This document shows positions 43,258 to 54,340 of a stretch of 64,000 nucleotides of DNA, piece by piece (the first letter of the stretch is position 1; each line of letters begins with the position of its first letter). The translations under genes were made by a program, and so were the position numbers. The DNA is taken from positions 54,597,058 through 54,661,057 of the forward strand of contig OU862919.1 of assembly GCA_917880885.1 (NCBI GenBank). Direction: 5' to 3'. The notes beneath the pieces were generated by a model. It saw only the letters and a list, made by a program, of their open reading frames with translations, was not told the DNA's origin and searched no databases. The stretch comes from Limnephilus marmoratus (taxonomy: Eukaryota > Arthropoda > Insecta > Trichoptera > Limnephilidae).

Positions 43258-45660
43258 TTTTTTTTTTACATTAACTCCACACAGGAGGCCATGAGGAAAA
43301 TAATTTCCCATATGTCATCTGGGATGCTGTGTGGAGGGTCTTTTTGAGGAGAGGAAGGAATGAACATTGGTCTTGAAGAGACCCATGTTGTAGGAAGGAG
43401 GAAACACAGAGGCCGGCAAATCATTCCACAGCCGAGCTGTTGAACACAAGAACGAGTCGAAGAAACGACCCGTTCTCATGTGACAAATGTCAACCGTATA
43501 CAAATGTTTGGCGTGCTTCCTGACTATGCACCGGTGCCGAAGGGATCAATGATGCTACGTCCTCGGAGCATCTTCCATTGTAATACCGGTAGAACAAGGA
43601 TAGCATTCCCACCCGACGCCTGTGCTCTAAAGATTGCAATCCGTCTGTTAAGATGGAAGAATCTATCAAACGGACCGCCCGTTTCTGCACAGAGTCGAGG
43701 GTATTTTTCAGGTATTTTGGAGATCCAGACCAGAGGTGGCTGCCAAATTCAACCGTGGGGCGCACTTGCGATTTGTACAGGGTTAGCAGTTATGTACTAT
43801 TAAAGTATCTGCGGGCCCTGTACAGTACGCCCAGTTTTTGGGAGGCTAACTTTACTCTGGCTTCGATGGAGCCCCCATACCTCAGCTGGTCACTTAGGGT
43901 TACACCAAGCATATCAATGGAGGGCCTGTTCGGAAGATTGCTTCCGTTGAAAGCGACTAGATTTTCATTTCGATCCCTTTTAGACGTAATCAGACAAGAT
44001 TGGGTCTTTGAAACATTAAATTCAACGAGATTATTTTTACCCCAAGAGAAAACACTCTCGAGGTAACCGTCCATTCTTTGCTTCAAAGCCTTACGAGCTG
44101 TTGGAGTTTGTGAGCCCTTTGGGGGCTTGTCAAACAAAAAGCTATCATGAACTGTACTGTCATCCGCGTAACAATGAATTGGTGCACATGACAAAAGGTC
44201 GTTGATGTGCAACAAAAACAAAGTCGGAGACAGAACCGGTCCCTGTGGGACGCCAGCATTTATTGAGTGTGAGGAAGAGGTGAAATCATCGACTACCGTC
44301 TGAATCGACCTCTCCCTCAAGAAGTCGGCAATCCACGTACACAAGGATGCGGGAAGTCCGTAAGAACACAAGTCCTCGGTGCCAAACCCGGTCAAAGGCC
44401 TTGGAGATGTCCAGTGCAACCGTTTGGGTCTCACCGAAACGTTCCAGGTATCGCCCCCAAACATGCGTCACATACGCGAGAAGATCACCGCACGAGCGGT
44501 TCCGCCGGAATCCGTATTGACGGTCGTTAATGATTTTGTTCTTCTCGAGGTATGTGAGCAGTTTGTCGTTGATCACACGTTCCATCACCTTAGACAGAAC
44601 TGATGTGATCGCTATGGGGCGGTAGTTGGCCGGGTTGAAGCGGTCCCCCTTCTTTGGAATAGGATGGATAACCGCTTTTTTTCCAACCAGAGGGCACAGA
44701 GCCAGTCTTCAGGGACAGTTTAAAAAGCTTCGTCAAAATTGGAGCTATTTCTGCAGCGCACCTTTGCAGTACCAGGGCAGGTATTCCGTCAGGCCCACTA
44801 GTTTTATTAACATCAAGCCCTCGTAAAACATGGAGTACTTCCCGATGCCGGATCCTCAGCTTTTTCATACGAAAACCGCAGTGAGGAACTGACGTCGGGA
44901 CAGCACCTTGGTCATCGAGGGTTGAGTTATCCGCAAACATTTTACCTAGTAAGTTAGCCTTTTCGGTGGCGGTGTTTGCTAATGAGCCGTCAGGTCTGGT
45001 AAGAGGTGGCAGACTAGATTTGCAGAAATTGCGACCTATTGAGCCCGCAAGCGACCAGAATTGCCTGCTGCCATGCGGGCATGCAGTCAGCTTTCTGCTG
45101 ATCTGCTGAATTTTGCTGGATTGTGAATTGTGCTGGAATTTTGACCTATTTATGATTCTCTTGGTTTCCTTTGCCATTTTGTTGTAAGCTATTCTGTCTT
45201 CGGATGTTCTAGATGGCTTTGAGCCTACACCAGTTTCCTTAACAGTAGATTGGATGAAGCCATCCATCGCGGATGTGATGACTTCAACAATTTCCTGGGC
45301 ACATCTTGAGGGATCCGAAGTCCGAAAACAGACAGCTGACCACGGAAAAGCATTAAAATGTGCCCGCAGACCGAACCAATCTGCTGACCTATAGTGCCAC
45401 ACTTTTCTCTTCAGTCTCTCGTTTGGTGGTCTGAAGTTTACAGGGATTGATGTCGTCACCAGGCAGTGGTCGGACGATCCTAAAGGCGCTGTGACTTCAA
45501 TCCTGTAACCGTGTGGCACAGTAGTTAAAAATAGGTCTAACAGATTGGAACGGTGAGTCTGGACATCAGGAACCCTTGTAGGCTCCTGAACCATTTGCTC
45601 CAATCCGTAGCAAAGGGCAAAGGATTCCGCTAATGCCATTTCAAGAAACGTTTTCATTCT
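43258..45660 (-). mobile_element. Non-LTR retrotransposon, family D, 5'-truncated
   Basis: T-run (poly-A) at 43258-43267, ORF2 from about 45657 to 43315. It sits between the two halves of repeat X, so it inserted there. Its last ~110 bp (CCTCCACACAGCATCCC to CCTCCTGTGTGGAG plus A-tail) are shared with the SINE-like repeats. Confidence 0.85.
43315..45657 (-). pseudogene. Family D ORF2: endonuclease end, RT and C-terminus, frameshifted
   Basis: Starts within the endonuclease (VTAPLGSSDHCLVTTSIPV). The linker holds NKTSGPDGIPALVLQRCA. The RT is split over frames at 44588 and 44464: ERVINDKLLTYLEKNKI, RQYGFRRNRSCGDLLAYVT, VALDISKAFDRVWH, INAGVPQGPVLSPTLFLLHI and IHCYADDSTVHD. The C-terminus has RPTVEFGSHLWSG and LFYRYYNGRCSEDV, ending LFKTNVHSFLSSKRPSTQH. 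Catalytic YADD is kept. At least four shifts. This RT type is distinct from A and B and is more GC-rich than its surroundings. Confidence 0.85.
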
Positions 45661-45892
45661 GAATGGTGGTCTTACACCAGGGCGATACTGAGAGTATCTT
45701 CCACTCTGGAACGTGCCGCAAATATACTATATATTATTTTAATTGAATAAATTGTGCTTCGGAATGCGAGTCAAGAGGCTTACCGCCGGACTACGCCGGC
45801 AGATACAGTATTAAGGCTTATCAACTTAATTACGTTAGTTACCTCAAGCATTTCATGCACATTATTATAATCTTTCGCACCATCTCCACTTA

Positions 45893-46045
45893 TTATAAAT
45901 TAAAGTCCTCCGCGGCGTCTGTCTGTCTCTTCGCGATAAACTCAAATAAAACTCAAAGATGGCGGTGGTTAAAAAGGTTGGATAACCATCCAGTAGATGG
46001 CGTTGTATTTAGTTAGCCACAGCAACGCGTGGCCGGGTCAGCTAG
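45893..46045 (+). mobile_element. Short Helitron-like element
   Basis: Starts TCTCCACTTATTATAAA after an A. Near the end it has a GCCAC/GTGGC hairpin (46016-46033), then CGGGTCAG and CTAG at 46042-46045, followed by T. These are the hallmarks of Helitron termini and an A-T insertion site. It is a 153-bp deletion derivative. Confidence 0.72.
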
Positions 46046-46049
46046 TAAT

Positions 46050-46740
46050 ATATAAAAATTAATGTTCCTTTGTTTGTCCCTTATGCGTAACCTAAACCAT
46101 TCATCGGATTGCGATGAAATTTTAGTGATTTGATGAACATATGCCCGCAATGTTTTCTGAATGTAATAATGAGCGCTGGCGTTATACAATTATTTGCTGA
46201 ATATTAATCCAATAGCTCTGAAACTTTGATGAATTGTTGTGCACACGCCCGTGAAGGTTTCTATATATACTGGTGAGCTCTGGCGTTACGAGATGAAAAA
46301 TGAGTGTATTTCATATAGTTTAGCGGCAGGGAGGGAAGGAGGGAGGGAGAGGAAAACAAGGGATTGGGAGGAAAGTGGAAGGAGAACGCGGGAGGGGAAC
46401 GAGGGCGTATGGGAAATAACATACAGCGAAGGGGTGACGGAGGAGTGGGGGACGAGGAGGAGCAGACGGAAGGATTGCAAAGGAGACGTAGAAGTGGGGC
46501 TAGCATGGTGTAAATTAGGATGTATATGTATTCAAATTGTTTAGCGGCAAGGAGGGAAGGAGGGGGGGAGGGGAATCCGTGAGGTGGGACGAGGGAGGGA
46601 ATAAGGTGGGAAAGGTAGAAGGGAAACGCGGGATGGGTGGAAGGGTCGCGGAATGGAAGATTTGTCGGGAAAAATTAAAGGGAGAAGGGAACGCGGGAGG
46701 GGCAGATGGACGAATTTCAAAGGAGAAAATCCATTCTTCT
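46050..46740 (+). repeat. GAGCTCTGG-type repeat region and purine-rich tract
   Basis: At about 46274 GTGAGCTCTGGCGTTACGA matches the tandem units at 56.5-57.0 kb. It is followed at about 46326-46720 by a strongly purine-rich strand with many GGGAGG blocks, the same order as at 56.5-57.2 kb. Probably a relic of the Helitron family at the right of the window. The frames here are repeat artefacts. Confidence 0.6.
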
Positions 46741-48046
46741 CACTCAGCTATGTATCAGAATTAAAACACAAACACTTTCTTTGTGTGGATTTGCAACGCA
46801 TGCCGGGTCCTCGCTTTTTTTTAAATAAATTCAGGTCGCACTTTCCACCACTGCATCGCTAGAGATACACAAAAGAGTTTTAGTTGTGCGCTTATTGTGT
46901 ACGCGCGTTTTTTGTTTTGTTCATATAAATGTTTTTTTAAATGATTATCAACTAGTCTCCTGCCCATATTACGGTAGTCGAAAGCGTCATTTATTTAATT
47001 TTTTGAATTATTAAAAAAAAGCGGATACAAATTATTGTTTTTTTTACATTTTTTACACCAGGAAGGTACTATAACCTGTTCACTATACATGTCAACTATA
47101 TTTATGTACAAGGATTACTATACAGGTCTACATATTTCTATATGATTGTTTTTCGATGGTGATTTGATCCACTAAAATTAAGTAAATAAATAGTGGATTT
47201 TAGTACGATGCTTCTGTTAAATGTGTTTAGTTTACGGTTCGTGTACCAATATGTCATTCTTTATTTTCCAGTTTGTTTTTTACGAAATTTTAATGTTTAA
47301 AAGTGCAGTAGAATTTTAGCGGGTATGGGATGTATGCGTACCGCCGCGCCGCCCGGTCTCGGAAACTATTTATTGTGTAACGCCATGCACCGCAGCGGGA
47401 GGGATGGATTCATACGTCGTATTTTTATGAAGTATTTCCTACTTCCTACTGGACGTGTTTGTATTGCAGATAGCATTTCATATCACACAGCATAAACTTC
47501 CACATTACATTCACGTATTATCACAAAGAAATGGCAAAACACTGATAAATCGTGATCAGTAAGCGGCCTGTTAGATTCAAGTCTACTCACATTAAACAAA
47601 CGACGGTTTGAAGTTATTAAGCTCCCCATCGCGCATCCCTTAGAAGATCCTGTTAAACCTTCCCGCGGTTTAAATGCATATTTGAATTTAAATTAGCTCA
47701 GTGTAATTCCCGACACAGTCTTTTCACCAGAGCTTCCACTCGGCGCTTTTTAAGGCCCTTCACTGCTCCGGAAAATGGGAAATTCCACAGCTTTCAGGAA
47801 TTTCGACACCACAAAAGTGTGACGTTTCATAATTTATTTAATGTTTTTCATTTGCTCCATCGTCAGGATTATCACGGAGAGTTGTAAAACAACAACGAAT
47901 TTGCAGTTACACTTTAAGAAACAGTTTCAGTTAAGTGTTCAGTTGCTTTATAGCTAAATCTCGCAAGAAGGGACATTCGTGTCAGATGTGTTTTTATTTA
48001 TGTCTTTTATATATTCAAATTTACCAAAGAACATATTGCAAAAATA
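46741..48046. other. Interval with no gene; may hold the 5' UTR of the next element
   Basis: No motif recognised. The 5' end of the following LINE could not be placed. Confidence 0.5.
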
Positions 48047-48634
48047 ATGCCAAAAACAAATAATATACTTAGTTCCATTGGCCAAATGGCTGCGAGAATG
48101 GCTACCTTGGAAGGTGAATTGTCCGTTTATAAAAATATTCCTCCAATTACAACCACTACTATTCCCTCACACTTACAAACAAAAAACGTTTGTGAAATAA
48201 TTGCTGAAATCAATGAACAAAATTATCGAGAAAAAAATATTATAATTTGTAATATTCCTGAAAGTGAAGCATTAACCCAAACAGATATTATGAATAGTGA
48301 TACCACCAGCGTTAAAAAAATTATTTCTGACTTGGACAACTCCACAAATTCTCTCGACCTGAAAATATACAGAATCGGGAAAAAAGATAACAATAAACCG
48401 AGGGGAATCAAAGTTGAGTTTCCCGAGTCAAAATGGCCTAAAATCTTACTCGGCAAAAAACACTCTTTAAAAAATAACATTCGCATGTACCCGGATCTAT
48501 CATTTGCGCAAAGGAATCAGTTAAATGATTTAAGAACGGAACTGAAAAATAGGCAAACATCAGGTGAGCAAGATATCACTATTAAATATATTAATAATAT
48601 CCCAACAATTGTCAAATTTTCTCCAAAAAACTGA
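48047..48634 (+). CDS. Family A copy 4 ORF1 (RNA-binding, L1-ORF1-like)
   Basis: A 195-residue protein starting MPKTNNILSSIGQMAARMAT. After a short N-terminal helix it has NIIICNIPES, VKKIISDLD and IYRIGKKDNNKPRGIKVEFP, an RRM-like fold, then DLSFAQRNQLNDLRTELKNR, the C-terminal part typical of L1-type ORF1 (Transposase_22-like). No zinc fingers. It would coat element RNA. The frame is intact and ends in AAA AAC TGA. Confidence 0.85.
   Translation: MPKTNNILSSIGQMAARMATLEGELSVYKNIPPITTTTIPSHLQTKNVCEIIAEINEQNYREKNIIICNIPESEALTQTDIMNSDTTSVKKIISDLDNSTNSLDLKIYRIGKKDNNKPRGIKVEFPESKWPKILLGKKHSLKNNIRMYPDLSFAQRNQLNDLRTELKNRQTSGEQDITIKYINNIPTIVKFSPKN
48625..48634 (+). promoter_or_regulatory. Candidate -1 frameshift site joining ORF1 to ORF2
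   Basis: A AAA AAC at 48625-48631 is in phase (codons CCA AAA AAC TGA). A one-base backward slip bypasses the stop and enters the ORF2 frame, which is open from here. The first conserved ORF2 motif (YYQNVRGL) lies only about 15 codons on and no ATG precedes it in that frame. Confidence 0.65.
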
Positions 48635-51516
48635 CTCATAACCGAAAATCCACACCACTAACTCTCAACATTTATTACCAAAATGTAAGAGGACTTAAAA
48701 CTAAACTAAATAATTTAAGAACTAAACTACCGACCTTAGAATATGATATTTACTGCTTCACTGAGACATGGTTGACCCCAGATATTAAAAATGGTGAGTT
48801 AGGATTTCACTCCCATAACACCTATCGAATGGACCGTGATACTAATACTAGCAACAAAAGTAGGGGAGGTGGTTGTCTAATTTCAATTAATACCAAATTA
48901 CCCACAAGAAAACTTAAATGTGTAAACATCAACGTGGAACAACCTGTTTGTTTTAGTGACAAATAAAAGTGAAAAAATTATAGTTGGTTGTGCATACATT
49001 CCACCCTCATCTGATATCCAGCTATATACTAGTTACTGTCAAGAAGTAGAAATATTGCGAAGAAAATATCCGGACGCTAAATTTATCCTTACAGGTGACT
49101 TTAATCAACCAACTGTTCATTGGGATATTACCAACAATAATACTCGTACAAATTCCACGTCCAGTAATGGTTCTTGTGAACTTATAGAAATGTCATGTTT
49201 CCTAAATCTTAGACAAGTGAACTTTATATATAACTGCAATAATAATCTATTGGACTTAATTTTTAGCAATTCCAACAATATAAGTGTACAACATGCAAAT
49301 GACAATGTTTCAACAATTGATAACTACCACCCACCACTTTTTGTTAAGCATACATCTATACAAAATTTAAATTTAGAGTCTTTTAAAGAAAAAATCAATT
49401 TTTATAAAGCTGATTATCCTAAGATTAACGAGTTTCTCGCCAAATCAGACTGGAACTTCATTAGTAATCGTAATAACGTTAATGATATAATAGAATCTTT
49501 TTACTGCATAATTAACAAATCAATTGAACTTTACGTCCCTATTACAAAACATAGAATATCTAATTACCCCAAATGGTTTAGCAAAGAGCTAATTTGTACT
49601 ATCCAGTCAAAAAAACTTGCACATAAAACATTCAAATTATCTCGAGCTCCGAATGACTATCTATTTTTTTCTAAATTACGCAAAAGGGTGAAAAACATAT
49701 CGATCTCCTGTTACAAAGAATACTTGGAAAATATAGAGAAATCGTTACAAAAGAAACCTCAAAATTCATTCAAATTTGCAAAAAATCTTAATAGTAACGA
49801 ATCTGGTATTCCGTCTATCATATACCACAATGGTAAAATTGCGGATACACCTCAAGGAATTACTGACTTATTTGCCGAATGCTTTGGCGAAGTATATGAT
49901 GTAAACTCATCCAATAACCAAATACCTCAATTTAAATCAAATATTTCTATTGATTTCAACGACCTTGTTATTGATGAAATCGATGTTCAGCATAAAATTA
50001 CACTATTAGATACTCAGAAATCCGCTGGCCCGGACACCATACCTGCAATTTATCTAAAAAACTGTGTATCTAATTAAAAGGCCACCTAACCAATATATTT
50101 AACCTATCATTAGCATCAGGCCTTTTCCCACAAAAATGGAAGACCAGTTTCCTTAGTCCCATTTATAAAAAAGGTGATAAAACGGATGCTTCTAACTATA
50201 GACCTATTTGTATACAATCAGCAATACCTAAATTGTTTGAATCCGTATTTTTATCAAAATTTATGTTACAGGCTCGCAAAATCATTTCCCCTCACCAACA
50301 TGGATTCATATCCGGTAGATCCACACTTACAAATTTAATTATATATGAAAAATATATAACAGATAATCTAAATTCAAAATTGCAAACGGATGCAGTTTAC
50401 ACAGATTTTAGCAAAGCATTCGATAAAGTCTCTCAAAAAATCTTACTAAACAAACTGAAAGTATATGGGATAAAAGGAAATCTACTAAAATGGTTTGAGA
50501 CCTATTTAACATCTAGAAAACTATATGTTAAACTATCTAATCACATATCTCACGAAATTGAAGCTTTAAGTGGGGTGCCTCAAGGTTCTCATCTAGGTCC
50601 GATTCTTTTTTTGCTATTTATCAATGACATAACTTCAATATTTGAAGGTATCCATTTCCTTTTATTTGCTGATGACTTGAAAATTTACACTATTATAAGA
50701 AATTTAATGGACTGTCTTATATTGCAAAATAACTTGGATCGATTACATAATTGGTGTAACATAAATGATTTATTTTTAAACATTAACAAATGTCAATCTA
50801 TAAGTTTTTCTCGAAATAAAAATCCAATACTCTTTCAATATCATATTAACAATGTAAATCTTTCTACAGTAACATTAATAAAAGATTTGGGTGTCGTTTT
50901 TGATAACAAGATGACATTCGTCCCCCACATTGATGCAATCACGAATAAAGCACTTAAATGTCTCGGTTTTGTGTTAAGATCGTCCAAAGATCTAATGTAT
51001 ACAAATACACTCAAAATGCTATACGTAACACTAGTCCGAAGCATTCTTGAGTATAATTCCTCTCTCTGGTCGCCTTTATATAATGTACATTCACACAAAA
51101 TTGAAAGAGTACAACATAGATTTCTAAGGCACGTAAATTATAAACTGCACATTCCAATACAAAATTTAAATTATAATTATTTGATGCAATTGCTTAAACT
51201 ACCTGAATTATCACAGCGAAGAAAAATCTGTGATGTTTTATTATTATTTAAAATCATCAACGGGTATTTGGATAGCCCTGAACTAGTGAATATGATAAAT
51301 TATCAAGTCCCCAACAATCATAATACTAGACTCCATGCTCCTTTTAACATAGTTGCTTCTCGCACTAATTTTATGTATAACTCTTGTCTTCAGAGATTGC
51401 ATCGTGTGGGGAATGAAACTTGTTCTGTGGACATATTTTTTCATAAAAACATCGCTTCTTTTAAAAAACGTATATGTATGCAGATGCAAGAATCCTCAAA
51501 TGTTCCTGATTGTTAA
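48631..51516 (+). pseudogene. Family A copy 4 ORF2: endonuclease and reverse transcriptase, two one-base breaks
   Basis: Endonuclease: IYYQNVRGLKTKLNN, YCFTETWLTPD, GGGCLISI, then after a one-base shift near 48950 GCAYIPPSS, ILTGDFNQPTVHWD, LLDLIFSNSN and DNYHPPLFV. A linker follows to SAGPDTIPAIYLKNCVSN. A second one-base shift lies near 50070. RT: NYRPICIQSAIPKLFESVF, HQHGFISGRSTLTNL, VYTDFSKAFDKVSQ, SGVPQGSHLGPILF and LLFADDLKIY. C-terminus: LGVVFDNKMTFVPHID, LEYNSSLWSPLY. All catalytic residues remain. Confidence 0.9.
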
Positions 51517-51812
51517 CAGTGACAAATTTAATACCCACTACTCTGTAACTACTTTCATAGTATATACCTACTTATTTATTTATATATGTAATTGCTGTGT
51601 ACCTTTTATTTTTTATCTTATTTTTTCATAATAATAACAAACTTACATAAAAAAAATTTTAATGTTTCAAATTGTTAACAGCAAAAAATTTAATACACAC
51701 TGCTCTGTAACTACTTTCATAGTACCTAATTCCTTCTTTGTATATGTAATTGCTGTGTACCTTTTATTTTTCCCAATAATAACTTTTAATAACAGACTTA
51801 CGTACTTTTATA
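51505..51812 (+). repeat. Direct duplication in the 3' UTR of copy 4
   Basis: A block from TTGTTAACAG through CTCTGTAACTACTTTCATAG and ATATGTAATTGCTGTGTACC to CAGACTTAC (or CAAACTTAC) occurs twice, about 160 bp apart. Confidence 0.8.
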
Positions 51813-52125
51813 ATAGCAAATAAAAAAAAAATAAAAAAATTATTACAAGAAATTTACTGATTTTTATATTAACCGCAAAAAAAAATGTTTTACACCTCTG
51901 CCGACCGGTTTGCTTCGAGTATGTTTGTAATAATGTTTTGGGTAATATTGTGACAATAATTTCTGAAACTACTCTAGCCTAAGACCAATACGAATATACT
52001 GGTTTTACTCCTTGTGTTGTGCCAACATATGTCTGTCATGCTGTTTATTATTTTATATACTATATACTTGTTATGCTTCTACATACTTCTTATAATGCTC
52101 TGTACAATTTACCTTACATGTAAAA

Positions 52126-52168
52126 GCCATCAAGGCGTAAACAAATAAATAAATAAATAAATAAATAA
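52126..52168 (+). promoter_or_regulatory. 3' terminus of copy 4: GCC/GGC hairpin and (AAAT)n tail
   Basis: GCCATCAAGGC (52126-52136) lies just before AAACAAATAAATAAAT repeats. The placement is analogous to the hairpin of copy 1, though the stem is weak. Confidence 0.55.
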
Positions 52169-52464
52169 TATTATGATTCAGTATATAAAAACAGTTTTAT
52201 AAACAAGTTCTGCTGTGTAATTATTATTACACATTTGAACCTAATGTTTTGCCTATTGAAGGTATTATCATACTGCCACTTACAGATGATTTATTTATAT
52301 TATTTCTATTCGAATTAATGAAAAACCAATTGCTTTTAATTTTATTACCTAGGCCCTTAATATTGATTAACTTATTTATTACCGTTTATTTTGCGTTTTT
52401 AATAACCCTTATTTGTCCCAATCGCATCATTTTAAAAATTTGTCTGAAAGTCGTTAGGTGAGGT

Positions 52465-52682
52465 TTAACTTTTTTTTTAAATTAAAAAAAGACAAACATT
52501 CCCGGGTTACGAATAACCCAACAATGTTTGAAAATCACCTACTATCACCACAGTAAGCGGAAAATGTTGCTTGTGTTGTGGAGGACTTAGCCAGCCGAAA
52601 AATCGAACACGCGACGCCCGTGTGGGACTCAAACGCGATGCTCACTCAGCCACTGACCGGCTCAAACCAGTGTTTCCATAAG
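52465..52682 (-). repeat. tRNA-derived SINE head with A and B boxes
   Basis: On the minus strand: an A box TGGCTGAGTGAGC (52652-52640) and a B box GTTCGATTTTTC (52608-52597), 31 bases apart as in tRNA genes. The sequence starts GCCGGTCAGTGGC and ends in an A-rich tail (T-run at about 52470-52478). A pol III promoter is inferred. It is not a functional tRNA, since no cloverleaf can be completed. Confidence 0.65.
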
Positions 52683-53035
52683 ATGACTCAGGGGTTTCTT
52701 TTCCTGCGCTAATTTATTTATTTATTATTTATTTATTTATTTTTTCAGGTTCTCCATAAAACAGATATACACCAAATTATTACGGAGAAGATTTCAAAAT
52801 TTAAGAGAAAAAAAAATCCAAAGGGTCAGTTTCACTATTTTGAGACGTATGTCAAAAGTTAGTTACTGAACTCTCTATAGGTAATATTAAAGATGTCGAT
52901 GCTCAATGCAGAATTGTTAAGCAGTTGAATTGCTCTGTTTAATGGGGCATTCCGATAGGAAGAAGTTTATTAAATTTTTTGTGTTCTCTAATATAATTGT
53001 ACTCGGCTTAAACATACTCGGCTTAATCAAAAATC

Positions 53036-54340
53036 CTGGAGAAAATTGCTGCTGCACAAATAACCAGTCATTTGAATTCAAATAAATTATTCACTAATCG
53101 TCAATCCGCATATAGAAGGTTTCACTCAACAGAAACCGGAATACTTCGTATGCTGTCAGATATAACTTTGGCCATAGAGTCAGGTAAGTTAGCACTTATC
53201 TCACTCTTAGACATGAGTGCAGCGTTTGACACGATTGATCATGACTTTCTCATTAAGAGATTAGAGGAAACATTTGGTTTGAGTTCCGATATTAAAAATT
53301 GGCTGGTGTTATATCTATCCAATCGCTTACAAGCCGTTAAGGTTGGAAATAAGCTCTCTAACTTCGCAACACTTTCTTAAGGGGTACCCCAAGGATCCGT
53401 TTTAGGCCCACTTCTTTTCATCCTTTTTACAAATGATGTCGCCTAAATAATCGAGTCATTTGGTCTTCTGTCCCACTGCTACGCTGACGATTAGCAAGTT
53501 TATTTTTACAACTCTCCAAACGAAATCAACAGTCTCAAAATCCACATAGCTGAATGCCTAGAAGCAATAACTCGTTGGATGTCTTCAAACAAGCTGAAGC
53601 TGAACCCATCTAAGACTGAGTTTCTATGGGCGGTCACAAACAAACGCCAACATTTCATAGATAATTCACCTATTTCCATTTCCGGCAACGATATTATTCC
53701 AAAGACAACAGTCAAACTTCTTGGCGTTAATTTAGATTCAGACTTTTCGTTAAAAAGTCAAATAAATAGGACAGTAAGCACCAGTTTTTTTCACTTAAGA
53801 CAACTCAAGTCAGTTCGAAGAAACCTTCCTATAGAGGCGACAAAACTATTAATTAACTCTTACGTAGTCTCGCGGCTCGATTACTACTGTAACGGCATCT
53901 ACGCTAGTCTACCAAAAATTGACAAACTTCAATCCGTGTTTAATGCAGCGGCAAGGCTCATAACCGGGGTTTCTAAATATTCGCATATTTCAGAACACCT
54001 TCGTAACCTTCACTGGCTCAAGTGCCCTGAGAGAATCCAGTACAAATTGTACTGGATGGTTTTTAAATCAATTAACGAAATGGCCCCACCTTACATCTCC
54101 GAATTATGCGTCCCGGAAAATACCGGTCCGAGACAATTAACCCTTAGATCAGAAACTTCATGCTAAAGGCAGACTAATAGAACCTAAACAAAAGCCAAAT
54201 ACTATGTTTGGAGATCGTGCTTTCGGAGTATCTGGGCCTAAGGCTTGGAATAGACTCCCTCCGGAATTAAGATGCATAACAAGCCCAACAGAGTTTAGGT
54301 CCAAACTAAAAACCTTCCTTTTTGGGCTCTCATACCCGTA
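53036..54340 (+). pseudogene. L2-like reverse transcriptase, broken
   Basis: Reads KILEKIAAAQITSHLNSN, RQSAYRRFHSTETGIL, LISLLDMSAAFDTIDHDFL, then an in-frame stop, GVPQGSVLGPLLFILF, another stop, HCYADD followed by a stop where a residue before Q-V-Y is expected, then WMSSNKLKLNPSKTEFLWA, VKLLGVNLDSDFSLKSQI, LDYYCNGIYASLP and LHWLKCPERIQYKLYWMVFK. A shift near 54165 leads to FGDRAFGVSGPKAWNRLP. Three stops and one shift. Confidence 0.88.

Larger units (their letters stand above)
48047..52168 (+). mobile_element. Family A-related non-LTR retrotransposon, copy 4, nearly intact
   Basis: Order: ORF1 (48047-48634), ORF2 (to 51516), a ~600-bp 3' UTR and an (AAAT)n tail (52142-52168). ORF2 is interrupted only by two one-base changes. 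ORF2 lies in the -1 frame of ORF1 and is reached through a slippery heptamer at the ORF1 stop. Confidence 0.9.

Noticed and set aside
46239..46764. Gly/Arg-rich and Pro/Ser-rich frames on both strands
   Set aside because: They are translations of the purine-rich tract with no protein-like composition beyond the repeat.
52590..52682. A functional tRNA gene
   Set aside because: A and B boxes are present but no complete cloverleaf or anticodon arm can be drawn; better explained as a SINE head.
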